From positions 124,001 through 188,000 of the forward strand of contig JAJIRX010000871.1 in the NCBI GenBank assembly GCA_023853785.1: DNA of 64,000 bases, read 5' to 3'. Under the pieces are notes generated by a model. The model had not been told where the DNA came from. It worked only from the letters and a program-made list of their open reading frames with translations, and did no database searches. Each line of letters begins with the position of its first letter. Within the stretch, counting starts at the first letter, position 1. Origin of the DNA: Psilocybe azurescens. Taxonomy: Eukaryota; Basidiomycota; Agaricomycetes; Agaricales; Agrocybaceae. Below are positions 1-11,223 of the stretch, piece after piece. The position numbers and the translations under genes are program-made.

Positions 1-1308
1 CGTCGCCAACAAGTGTGATATTGTGTAGCTGGTACCGAGCGGAGATTTTGCTATTGAGCACCTCGTGGTAAATGTCGAGGAACTTGTCGTTGCCAGGGAT
101 GTAGAGCCGGAAGTCTTCCTTCTGCCCCGCTCTTGTCTGGACAGCAATACACGGTCCCTTCAAGGACAGTCGTGGAGAGTGCTTCACGGTTGAATAGAAT
201 GCCGATAGAGATTCGACAGTGACTGTTTCGACGATTTTACTCATCGACGTGTCAGTGTAGATTGCGAACTGTGCGCCAATGGTGATTCCTTGCGCAGATC
301 CAGCTTCCAGAATCAGCTTCTCCGGCGAGTGTCTGTCAGGCTTGCGGAACTCGATCTTGTAGCAATCGGTGAAAGGAGGAAGAACTTTGGCGTTAAACAG
401 GAGTCGGTGTTGATTATATCCTTCGCACTGGGGGTTTTGACTGTTCGGGACGGTTAGGAGCCGCACTGACCAAGGAGATTGATTGAAGAACATACCCTGA
501 TATAGCATCCATCAGCTGAAGAACATCGCTATACCTCAGCTTTTCAGGAGATACAGATTGCAAAAGTTTCAGAAGGGCGGTGGAGAAGTTTCCGCGATCT
601 CGAGTTTCTTTGGCCTCCTCGGAAGATCCACATGCGGCCAGAAGCATGTGTGATTTCAACCCGGCGTGTCGAAATCTGGGTGTTGGTCTTGCGCTGCGGG
701 CTCCAGTATAATATAGATCTTTGTCGACTTCGGGGTCATAAGCAGCTAGAGGAAGCTCGACTGAGCGTGTTCGTGTATCACTGGTGCCTCTTGTACCAGA
801 TGCAGAGTTGCAGCAATCAAAGATGACAGTCTACCGTACACACAAGATATAAGAACATATCGCTATGATTTGAGAGTCGCTCACAATATTGTCCCCTCTC
901 TTCTCCGCGATCTTGTCTATCAAGGCCCCGATGGTGAGATCAGGTATTCCATGAACCATTTTCCCTTCTTCCATGCAGAAGTCGAAAGGGACCAGCATCT
1001 GTATTTTGTATTCCCCTGCAAGATCCTTGGCTGGAATCTCGCCACCATGACCAGCATAGAAGATCAAAATGGGATCTCCTTTGGCGATGTTATCGTTGTT
1101 CGCCATACTTTCGAATTCTTCAATGATTCGCGCCCGTGTTGCATCTTTGTTCAACAGAACAACGATATGGGATTCCGATACTTTGAGACTGTCCCTCAGA
1201 TAATCCCTAAATAGCAGAGTATCGGGCTCGGCCCCGCGTAGAGGTAGAAATTCCTTCGAGTTATAGTTGTTTATTCCTATGAGCAAGGCGAAAAGGCGAG
1301 GTTTGGGG
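1..1308 (-). CDS. Caspase-domain (peptidase C14) protein, paralog 1, cut by window start
   Basis: This is a metacaspase-like cysteine protease, truncated at its 3' end by the window edge. The p20-like exon (about 890-1308) reads ALLIGINNYNSKEF, then DPILIFYAGHGGE with the catalytic His. After an intron at about 833-889 the next exon gives TVIFDCCNSASGTRG with the catalytic Cys, then LLAACGSSEEA. A further exon (1 to about 400) starts the family's long C-terminal region, with EAGSAQGIT matching paralog 2. The exon start at 1308 follows a good acceptor; the first coding exon with the ATG was not found upstream. Both catalytic residues are present, so the protease is probably active. It is a close paralog of the genes at 2876-5182 (same strand) and 11224-13392. 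Substrate and role are unknown; fungal metacaspases are linked to stress and programmed cell death. Confidence 0.8.
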
Positions 1309-2875
1309 CTGAAGTAGGGATGTCAGCCTAATCCAGTTCAACAAGTCATTGTGAAACGCACTTTGCGATTGGGGCCACCGGCTTAGGACTCGAGCTGCCA
1401 GTGTTGTGTTTCAATATAGCTTGTATACGTAGTCAAAAGTGAAACGACTCACGTCTCTTCAAGTTGATCAGAGTCGACAGATGGCTCTGGGAGGTGACGC
1501 AGAGAGTTCTTTCGCAGGTTACTCTCACGTTTACTAAGAGAATGCCCAGGTTTGCCATCAACAGTATTACGGTATCGTTCAATAAGCGCACCTGTACATC
1601 TCCCTCAATACTTCATCGCGGTTAAGAGCGCCGCCGCGAATGGTCGACATGATGTTACTCGGGTTTCCGAACAACTCAGAGAGTCGAAGGTGAGGTTGAG
1701 CTGGATTTGAGCCGATGTTGGCAAACGGGAGCCAAGGTTGATGCACAGCCAAATGCGTGATATCTAGCCTCTTATCTTCAGCGTAATCAGGCATTTTTAG
1801 TTCAAGGGTTTGGCCGACAGAGCCGTCAAGCGCTCGTTAACTAATAGTACTATCAGCGCGGAATCATGAGCGGAAGATGATGCGAAATAGACGCTGAAGG
1901 AATCTCGCAAAGGAACAATTTAGATCCTGTACATTCCGGCATAGTGGCGTGTTAGAGCCTGAATCATACACTCTGCACATATGTCCGGCGCAGCTACGAG
2001 AGGCTGGAACAACGCGGACTGCCATGGTGTAGCAAGCAAATGCTGTGGACTGTGGGATGACAAGGGGTGTGACTGAACGGACAAGAGCCGGCCAATTATT
2101 CTTCTGTTTACCCGGAACCAATTCATTGGGCCGCAGGTACTGCATTCGGTAGCAATTCATTGAGGAATAACTCAGTTGCCTCAATTTTGGATCGTGGAAT
2201 AACATCCAACTGAGGATGTAGCTTCCCCTGCTTATCGATAGTGACGTACCTCCGTATCGCAAGGCAGACAATCCGGAGCAGCGAGGGAGCTCAGGTGGTC
2301 TAGGCAGGCGGTATGCAGGCATTGAAATGCAATATCAGGGATGGTGAGTTTGGTTAATTCATTGAATGGGACTTTTTAATATCGCCCCAAAGAACGAACA
2401 TTTGCATACAAGGATTATGTACTGGTAGCCTGTACTACGGACTGGCAACTGTGAGCGGCCCGTACCCTGGGTACACATACCTAGTTGAACAACTGGTTCC
2501 AACAAATGCCTTCATTTTGAAGTCGACTTTGCGCTCCCCTACGCGAAAACGTATTGCGTAGGCAGCGTAGTTTAGTACATAATCAAGACATTGGGCGCTG
2601 TCGGGGGTGGGGGTGGGTCGAGGCGATCCTCGATGATTCCTCGATTCTCGATTGATTTGATTGTATAGGTTTTCTTGAGAAACCCTACTCTGTAATCGGA
2701 CTGCCCGGAGTAGCATGGGCTTTCGACTCCGATTTGGAGCGCCGAAGTTGTGCAAAAAGAAGGAACGTTAGGATTTAGCGTTTAAATGCTCGTGCGCAAT
2801 TTATGTCACGTGCATTTTCCAGACCTCTATAGCCTCCAGGAGTTTGATCGCAGTCCAGACTCCAGAGGTTGCCGG
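1309..2875. other. Intergenic stretch between two caspase genes
   Basis: No gene can be supported here. It should hold the promoter and first exon of paralog 1 and the 3' UTR of paralog 2. Short minus-strand open frames lie at 1579-1794 and 1864-2322. They match no family I recognise and have no convincing splice partners. Confidence 0.4.
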
Positions 2876-5182
2876 TCATCGTCTAAACCTACTTAAGGTC
2901 AGTGGCCTTGTCCGGGAAGGTCGTCCAGCAGCCATCGCGAAAGGGCCATCTCTATGTTGCTTCAGAATCCGGGTCCAGGAAATTAACGATAAAGAGATGT
3001 TGTCGTTCCAAAAATGGAATTTGAGATGTCCAGCATCGGCTTCAATCATTTGCAAAATGGCGACGCCGTTGGATGACCGGGACGACCATGGTATGCCATG
3101 TGTGCGGTAGTCCCTTGAGTGTGAACCCTTCAGATGGATCTGACCACGCCACAGGACGACGAGAGTTTGTAAAGGGCTTTTCTGCGGTATCCCAGAAAGG
3201 TCTATCGCCTTCGTGGTCAGAATCACCTTCAAAAACCCAACGTCGATATCCTGATTGTCATATTGCAGCCAATAGGTCACTGGTGGTACTCCTCCAGCAC
3301 CATAGCCGATGGTGAATGCGGATCCGTTCCCTTTCAATTGAGGATCGTGTAAATAAGGTGATACTGGGGTTTCCAAGTACGATTCTGCAAAAGAGGGGTT
3401 TGAGTCTGTTACTGCTCCGATATGAGAAGAGGTGTTCCGCTTACGAATGGAGAGATCGCTGTTATCGAAATAATATACGTATACATAGAAATCATGTCTG
3501 CTGTTGTTGACGATCCTAATGCCATACGGGGCCTCTTCTTCGACAACAATATCTATCGACTGATTTGGACAAAGATTGGGCCAGATGGGAATGCGCATTA
3601 GAATACCGCGTTCATCATACCCGGACTCCTGCAGCTTGTAGAGTTCGATTTCCACAAGGCCGTTTATATCATGGTTACAGTTGATGCGATTGAGTTCTCG
3701 ATAAAAGTGAGAAGCTTTCCTGAGGACAGCAGCCACCAAATTCAAATTGGCAAAGACTTCAAACTGGTGCTCGAAGCCATAGCGCGTGGCCATTTCATCC
3801 ACGACTGAAAACGTCACCCAACTGTCCTTCCAGGTCACTTTGAGGTGGGCGAGATCTGGACTGTCCACAAGAATGGTGCTTCCAAAGTTATGCGAGCTAC
3901 GGTACTCGCTCTCGCAGAGAGACCTGTACATATCACGGAATTCGTCGTGCAGAGGAACGAAAAGTCGAAGATCTTCCCTACGCCCGGCCCTCGTTTGCAT
4001 GGCCACACTCAATGGGCTGATGATCATATTACGAGGAATCTTCAGAAGCGCGGTGAACGCCCCCACAGATTTGACGGTTGCGATTAGAGGGGCTGGACTA
4101 TTTTCCATATTATTTGGGGAGTAAATTGCGAATTTGGCTCCGTCGGTGATGCCTTGAGCAGATCCTGCCTGCAGAATGAACTGTGGTCGATCGTTGCCCT
4201 TGCCCTTCCTCTCGATTACGCGATGAAATTGACGATGGCAGGGCAGAACCTTTCCATTGAAAATGGTCCTATCCCTGTTCACCCCTTCACACTGAGGGTT
4301 TTGTCTTTAGACGAGGACCGTAAATCAGTTAATTGATGTTAAGTCAGAGAGAAGAATGACACACCCTGAGATGGGATCCATGTGGGTTAGAATGTCGCAG
4401 TAACGTAACTTATCCGGAGAAATGGTTCGTAGGAGCTTGAACAATGCAGAGGAAAAGTGCCCGTGGCCGTTGGATTCCAACGCTTGTTCCGAGGATCCAC
4501 ATGCTCCAATGAACATATGAGAATTCAATCCTCCATGTCGAAACTTGGTGCAGAATGTCGAGCCTCTCCTCCCACCATACAGTATATCCTTGTCAACGTC
4601 GGGGTTATATGCGTCTTGACCAAGTATCGCGGAGCGAGCAAGCGAGTCCGTGTTTCTGATAGCGCCCACATCCTTCAGCCCTCTGGTCCCCGATCCTGCA
4701 TTACAGCAATCAAAGATAACCGTCTATCCCAAGCATCAATGACAGATACTTGTGATTAAGCCAGCATAAAACTCACAATGTTATTGCCTTTCTCCTTCGC
4801 AATCTCCTCTATCAGTCGTCCAAGGACATGGTCTGGGATGACGTAAATAGAACCGGCGCAAAAATCATGGGGGATTATAGCTTGAAATGTATTCCCGTCC
4901 TCGTATGAGAGCTCTGTTCCATGGCCGGCGAAGTAGATAACAATCGGATCTCCTTCCTTTATGCGCGGCGAGCTTGCAAGGCTTTGGAAAGCTTCGATGA
5001 TACTCCTTCGCGATGCATCCGTGTTCAGCAGGGACGTGATCTGGTCTTCAGGGACCTTGAGGTTGTCCATGAGGTATGTCTTGAATGCATGAGCATCGGG
5101 CTCAGCTCCTCGGAGATCGAGTAATTCGGGAGAGGGGTATATGTTGACTGCAATAATGAGGGCATACAGAGACGGGTGGGGA
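2876..5182 (-). CDS. Caspase-domain (peptidase C14) protein, paralog 2
   Basis: This is a caspase-fold protease, complete except for its first exon. The exon starting at 5182 (after a TTTTAG acceptor) encodes SLYALIIAVNIY, and IVIYFAGHGTE carries the catalytic His. After an intron at about 4720-4780, VIFDCCNAGSGTRG carries the catalytic Cys, followed by FIGACGSSEQA. An intron at about 4285-4366 leads into a long final exon. That exon holds a C-terminal region of about 440 residues (AGSAQGITDGAKFAIYSP, then IGYGAGGVPPVTYWLQ) shared with the paralog at 11224-13392. The C-terminal region has no domain I can name; in this family it makes up more than half the protein. Reading frame is intact within the exons seen. 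The ATG lies upstream of 5182 in an exon I could not place. It is tandem with and co-oriented to paralog 1, which suggests local duplication. Confidence 0.85.
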
Positions 5183-6225
5183 CTAAAAAGAGATCAAATC
5201 AGAAATTTCGAAGGATGAGCAAGTAAACGGGATTGAAACCTGATATTTTGTGCAGATGATAGCTGACTTCTGGTAAAGAAAACAATACAGTGAGTAATCG
5301 ACTGTCTTTATATGCGAAAACGAGTATAGGGCACACGTTTTGGCAAGTAGAGATGTAGAGGGGTCGGTAGATATTGATGCCAACCTAGTGTTGGGAAATC
5401 GATTTTGACTGCAACGCGTATACTCGTGAGATCAATAAATATCTGTAGATACTGATACACTCACGGTGAGAGAGCTCTCCTCAGGATTTCGGAATTATGC
5501 GAGGCAAGACGTGGGCATAGTACTGTAGGCTTAGAAAACGACATTGTGGTAAAGAGGCAAGACACGAGGTGACGAAAAAACAGTCATGCACATCACACCT
5601 CCTCCTATGTGTATCGGTTGCAATCAGTGACTCGAAGCCAGGAATCCTAATATCCAACACGTGAACCGTCGAGCTTCCGGTGGGCTGACCAGGAATTAAG
5701 CGCCCAACACCCCAACCCGGTGATCGCCAGAAGATCTGATCATCTAGTTCCTATTAGCAGCGGTCTAGGCAATTTGGCCAAGTGATTGAACAGTGCAGAT
5801 ATGCTCACAGGTTCATCGAGCGACGACAACTACATCTCACTAAACCTTTAAGCAAGAGTGGGCTTTGTTAGACGCCGAAGTTTACTGAGGTTTTCATGTA
5901 TTGTTGCCGGATTGCTTTGAAATTGGCTGGGCGCAGGCTGGGCGGGGTTCGACTGAACGTTTCCGACTCGGTTCCGAGAGTGCTTATGTTTGGCTCCCGC
6001 TTCTAAAGCAAGCGTACTCGGGTGATCCCGGATTCTCCCCCTAAATCGAAGTCCATTCTCCTCCAACCGACAAGTTCTTTCGAGCGAGCAAGTGGGTAAT
6101 CTATCCACAGATTCAAGATATAACAATCTCCGCTAAATCATCCAAGAATCGAAGGGTAGGCATAGGCCCAAATTACACGTCTTCTACTACCAACAGAACA
6201 TAGCGAAAATGCGACAAGGACTCGA
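5183..6225. other. Intergenic: upstream of caspase paralog 2, downstream of OSBP gene
   Basis: This should contain the missing first exon and promoter of the minus-strand caspase paralog 2. A TATA-like CATATAAAG lies on the minus strand near 5310. A 92-codon open frame at 5848-6126 has no homology I recognise and is treated as chance. Confidence 0.4.
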
Positions 6226-7752
6226 TTAAGCAGTAGCAAAAGCAGACGGCCAATTTCCTTTGAAAATGTACATATCTTCTGATGGAGGCACAAGCTTGGC
6301 CACGCGTCCAAGTTGCTCGTCTATATGTTTTCAGTGAATAATAGCCTCACGGAAAGAAGAAAGGCGAAAACGTACATATAGGGTCGCTTTCTTGATGGTC
6401 AAAGTGTCGAAGTTGCCATGTCTTGCCTTCGGCAGCCTCATCCTTTCGGCGCTGTCGTTGTTCGTTCTAAAGGTAAAACAATCTTCAAGAAAGAACTTCA
6501 TTTTATCAAGATTCGAATTACATACCTCGATTCTACTCTTCTCCCGACTAGCAAGCTCGAAGTCACCTTCACGAATACCCTTGGCTACGAGGAACCACAA
6601 ACGCCTAGTTTCAGATTCACCAAGCTCGCTGGTCCATTCAAGAGGGGTAGTCTCCTCCTGCTTGCCGGATGCCTCATAGAAGCTTCCCGCTCCACCCTTC
6701 GTGAATTTGCTTGTTTCATGCCACGTGCCCTCAACGATGACCTCTCTGGGACCTGCACCGCCCTGTCCGGGTATGGCAGTAGTTGTGGACTTAAATGAAT
6801 GGGATTTGCCCGAAAAGTAGCCTTTCCCCTTATATTCGATGGTGGTAATGTGACCACCGCCGACAATGTATGACGTTTCGGCGAGTTCGATGTAGGGGGA
6901 GCCATACCAGAGGCCATCGATACGTAGGCGAGGGAAGGTGATGAGATAGGTCTCGGTTTCGTTGACAGTAAGAACAGCATGTCCGATTTGTTTCACGATG
7001 ATCGCACCCGAGCTGAATGAGGTCTTCTGCGCGTTATGGCCGACGAGTCGGAGGCCTTTCGATTTGTTCTCGATAACGTACGCGGTGATGGGGGATGATG
7101 GGAGACCTGTTCGACGAGCAGTTCGGTCCGGCCACGACCATTCTTGTCTGGCCAGACGCCGTAGAACACTTCGCCGAGAACAGGGTTTAGAGGCCTGGCT
7201 ATGAGGTTAGAGTAGGAGATCTAAATCATGCAGGATAACTCACTTCTTCTCTGAACCCATGGTCTCATTTCGAGTAGTATATTGGTCTTTCAAGGTACTC
7301 TTTTCATCATTATTAGTACAGGAGCTATACAACTCCACTGGAAACTCACGATGAACCATCGGAGGACCGCAAGCGCCTTATCCTGTCCTGGTTTGGCATC
7401 CGCGATAGCCGCGAAGTACTCCGGGCGTTCGCACCAGTAAGCTGCGATCGATAAGTGCGATGAACATTGCAAAACAGTCAATCCACGCACCGGGGAACTC
7501 AGTAAGAGAAGTCGGGGACAAGATGAAAGGTGGAGCTGTAAGAGACGAGAGGTCGCCCGAAAAGGAGGCGATGCTGCAAGGGTGTTACCTCGTCGTCAAG
7601 GATGTCGACAAAATACTTACGATTTAAGGAACGATGTCCAGCTTCCACGTTGCGCTGCAGGTACAGCCTTGAGAGTGAAATAAAATAAGTTAAAAAAGAG
7701 AAAAAAGTTTTTGCAAGGACTAACTCACAGGTCCAGCTTCTTCAGTGGTCAT
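6226..7752 (-). CDS. Oxysterol-binding protein, Kes1/Osh4 type
   Basis: This is a sterol/PI4P exchange protein of the short OSBP-related class, acting at Golgi/ER membrane contacts. The start MTTEEAGPV at 7752 is in a short first exon. Spliced exons then read [49 protein letters not shown] and [13 protein letters not shown], the last being the family signature with the PI4P-binding HH pair. The large exon (about 6525-7190) carries [13 protein letters not shown], and the next exon [18 protein letters not shown]. The last exon ends [15 protein letters not shown] at a TAA (6226-6228). No PH domain, ankyrin repeats or FFAT motif precede the ORD, so it is of Osh4 rather than Osh1-3 architecture. 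Frames are intact with at least six introns. Function is inferred from family membership; a gene symbol is withheld because several Osh4-like paralogs may exist. Confidence 0.92.
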
Positions 7753-8546
7753 GGTGGAAAGTAAGCCTGTTCATGACGTAATACGACTAATCTCTCTTTG
7801 CGGCTTCTTCCGGCCGTATTCACTCCTGCTCTGATTGGTCCACAAGTGAGTGTCGCGAAAGAGGAGGTCAAATAATGTTAGATATTCTCACACTGCATTC
7901 GGACGTCGATGAGGGAGATGAAATAGACAAGTTTGGTAGTGTTGGGGGCATCTACAAGAATAGGTTATCTCAAAATCTTATTAGTATATTTGCATACATA
8001 CACTTACACCCATTACTACGGTTCTATAGCATCGAATTATTCAAACCACAATTCAATGTCACGGACTTCACATTCTCTATGGCGTTGTACATCTTTGAAA
8101 TCACCTTCTACGCTGGGAAGTTGTGGCCAGCAGCTAGTTTTCGTACGACAGCCAGAACACGAACTATATATACGGCTCAATTTGGCACGCCGTCAAAAAG
8201 CAGTTCAAAAAATAGCTAGGGTCAAGGACATTACACTTCTCACTTTAGCAACTGCCCAAATATTGACAAGACTTCGTTCGTAAGTCGTGTGCTATAGTTT
8301 GTATTCGTCCTCTTCAGTTCATCTCGGTGTCGTTTAGTGCTGCTGTTTTCCACTTCGCAGTATTTTCCTTTGACTAACACTTTTCAGACTCTTCAGCTGC
8401 TGGTATGGTCAGTACTAACACCAGTAGAATCCATCAAAATTTCTGAGCAAGAGCATTCAACCAAATTGTAGAGGCCCAAATCTCGAAATGGTTTGGAACT
8501 TGATAATCCTCATTTATTGTATTACTCTGCGAAGGCTAAAAGGCAG
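7753..8546. other. Intergenic upstream of OSBP gene
   Basis: This contains the OSBP promoter on the minus strand. The open frames at 7875-8283 overlap each other in two frames, lack any family resemblance and begin at doubtful starts; I see no gene here. Confidence 0.4.
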
Positions 8547-8554
8547 TATAAAAG
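8547..8554 (+). promoter_or_regulatory. TATA box of the small secreted protein gene
   Basis: A perfect TATAAAAG lies 72 bp upstream of the ATG at 8626. That spacing would give a 5' UTR of about 45 nt. The match, next to a signal-peptide ORF, supports the call. Confidence 0.5.
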
Positions 8555-8625
8555 GAGCATGGTCAGCAGAATACATTTCTACCTCGTTCGATATCAAGCA
8601 TATTTGGTACTCTCTGCATACCTTC

Positions 8626-8908
8626 ATGCATATTTCCGTCATTACCGTCTTGTCCATGCTAATCCTCACTGCGTCTGCCGCCTCTGCGATCTGCAGTGAC
8701 ACCGCTAAAAACGGTGCAGCCACTTCTTTCGCCAATTGCACATGTACATGTGACATATGTTTAACCAATGATGTGTTGAATTTTTCTTTACAGAGGTATC
8801 TCTTGTACTGGAGGGTGGATTTTGTTTCAAGGCTCGGAGGAAAATGACTCAAATACTCCAACCAATCCTAAGATTCTGGAATTTAACGTGTTTTCCTGGA
8901 GATGCTAG
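8626..8908 (+). CDS. Probable small secreted cysteine-rich protein
   Basis: This short two-exon gene has not been matched to a known family. From the ATG at 8626 the protein begins MHISVITVLSMLILTASAAS, a clear signal peptide with AXA-type cleavage, followed by AICSDTAKNG and a Cys-containing segment. Read without splicing, the frame ends at 8847 with an unconvincing tail. An intron 8744-8795 (GTACAT donor, AG acceptor) instead joins to exon 8796-8908, giving CISCTGGWILFQGSEEN and a final FSWRC before TAG. The spliced product is about 76 residues with five cysteines. A TATA box at 8547 fits. Small secreted proteins are common in mushroom genomes as candidate effectors or signals; no function is inferred here. 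The exact donor (8744, 8750 or 8759) is uncertain; all three keep the same downstream frame. Confidence 0.5.
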
Positions 8909-11003
8909 ACTGAGTAGGCAGATTGCATAAAGGTTGAGGATAATGGAGCAGCCGTAAAGGAAAAATCGAAAAACATCATGAAAATAAAAGATAAAACTCA
9001 TGGTGCTGGTCGGATGGCAAAGCATGTTGATGGGCGCTTAATTCCCGGGACTTCGAAGCCAATAGACACGACTTCTTCTTGGAAATAAAACAGTGTCAGC
9101 AAGATTTAGAGAAATGCTAGACATTTAATAGCTTTAATAGCTGATGGTCCCTACAGGGTTCCAATCGTGCCTCTGGAGTCTGGCAAGGATAGTTTTAATC
9201 TTAGCAGGTGTAGTATTTCTAGTACTACATTCTAGTATTACAATTACATGAAGCATGGTTCTCTACGCTTCCTTAAACACATTTCTGTCTTAGAAGATAT
9301 GTAGGAGAATGACTCCTAAAAATCGCGTTATAAAGTAGATGCTTATTTCCTCAATAGCCATTTAGTTTTTGACAAATTTTTGAAATAGGTCTGCACCGCA
9401 GTTAAACTGATGGTGTCTCACGAAATAGTGCTTACTTTTAGTCATGATGGATGGTAGACCCGGATGCACGATAGCTTGGTTGGACAAGTTACGAGAAGCC
9501 TGTACTTACCAGCAGACCATAAAGCCCATTTTGTGCACAACAATTTTTATGCCTACCGATAGGCTGAAGACCCTTGCTGTTCGGAAATGCATGTGAGCGT
9601 AATTTGCAATACTACTTGTGATTACTTTTCTATCAAACCTTGATCAAACCAGTGACTGGCAGGTTGGGTCTATAAAACTGTCACTGTCAATACGCCAGCT
9701 TTTTCACATCATAAAATGGTGCTTGAAAGTGAGTATCGATGGAAAGACCCGTGTTTGTGATGCATTAGATGGAGAAATATCAACACCTCGAGGAACGGTA
9801 CATAGTCTGAAAGGATTCGGTGGAGAAGAAACTGTTTTTGAAGAACGAGCAGACCCCATGATGAGTGACTTCGATCTTGTGTTTATCCGGCTTCAAGTAC
9901 TGATCCCCCTATTTCGCTGATTTTAAAACTCAACAGGATGCCGAGAAGGAGCTTTTTTTTTGTAATGTATTTGCAGAGGGAGATATACCAACAACTATCC
10001 TACAGCTAATGGTTGCAGCATACCACGAAGATTCGTGCTTTACGCTACCACTACGCGCCAAGTGGCTGGCGAAAGCAGTAAGCTTGATTTCTTGTCATAT
10101 TTATCCCACTGACCGAGGTTATCTTAATTAAATTATCAGATTCTAGTTGTTCTTGGAGACTACATCGCTCCTTTGCTGGGGTACAAAGACAATACGATAG
10201 TTATAGGCCTAAAATAGTGTAGAATAACCGAGGAGAAGTGTGCCCGCGGAGTCTCGCTGGGCTGCGGAAGAAGACTTCAGGTTTGATCATGCTTTGATCT
10301 GCAAGCACCGCAAATGCATTTTCCTGGCATAAAGCCTCGAGGTTTTGATTTTTCTTAATGAAGATAAAGATTCAAGGGGATTATATTATGCATGAGGCTT
10401 GAAGTCATTTCGGAAACGGATCATGAGTCATGATCAATTCAACGGGCAACCAGGTTTGATAGCGACAGCTCGTCCGAAGGCGGGGTCAAAAAGGCCAAAA
10501 TTACAGAGACATACATACCGCACGTGATATACTATCACATCGCCTCAACAGTCACTGTGGCAGTGTTGCAAAGTTCTCGACTCTTTTCAATCTCTGTCAG
10601 TCAGTGCTCCGAAAATCCCGATGGGCGTTTAATGAGCGTTTAATTTTCTTTCAAATTTCTAACACATGATATACATACTTTGATAAAAGCGATGAAAGAC
10701 CAAGACGGTCGTGTTTCAAGGCCATCCCACAAACTCCGGTATGCCGATGAAACAACTGCGACTAAGGGGTTTCTTGAAAGAAATGAAGGACAAGCAGCGC
10801 CAATATGTTTCCGGTACACCGAACGTGCACACATGCCTCGTCTTTCTCATTTTCTGTCCCTCGGCGACTTCAGTACAGACAAGGACAGTCCCTGTTAAGA
10901 AGCTGATTGAGGACCTGTTTATCGACTTCACAGCAGAATTACTAAACAGCACTATGGTTTCTTACCCAGAGCCCTAGCCATTGCATCGTGGCAACTTCCA
11001 CAA
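8909..11003. other. AT-rich intergenic stretch
   Basis: No gene can be supported. Open frames at 9618-9920 and 10680-10977 are isolated, show no domain and are not flanked by matching exons. Confidence 0.4.
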
Positions 11004-11010
11004 TATAAAA
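11004..11010 (+). promoter_or_regulatory. Possible TATA box of caspase paralog 3
   Basis: TATAAAA about 220 bp upstream of the ATG at 11224. The distance implies a long leader or a 5' UTR intron, so the assignment is tentative. Confidence 0.3.
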
Positions 11011-11223
11011 GCACCTTTTCGATAATACATTTTTACCCATTCCCAGTCCACCAATCGATCTGGCCGCAGATACTCGAATATCCAACACCTTCGTCCGTTT
11101 TCTTTCTTGTTTCCATCTGCATCACATTCAATAGAACATATACATAACACAAGTGGCTGGTGAGTGCTGTCACCTCTTAATATCAACGTCCATCTCATCC
11201 CAACATCTTCATAGATATTCGTA

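Noticed and set aside
5848..6126. 92-codon minus-strand open frame
   Set aside because: No homology, no promoter or splice features; expected by chance.
9618..9920. 100-codon plus-strand open frame
   Set aside because: Isolated and without recognisable features in an AT-rich intergenic region.
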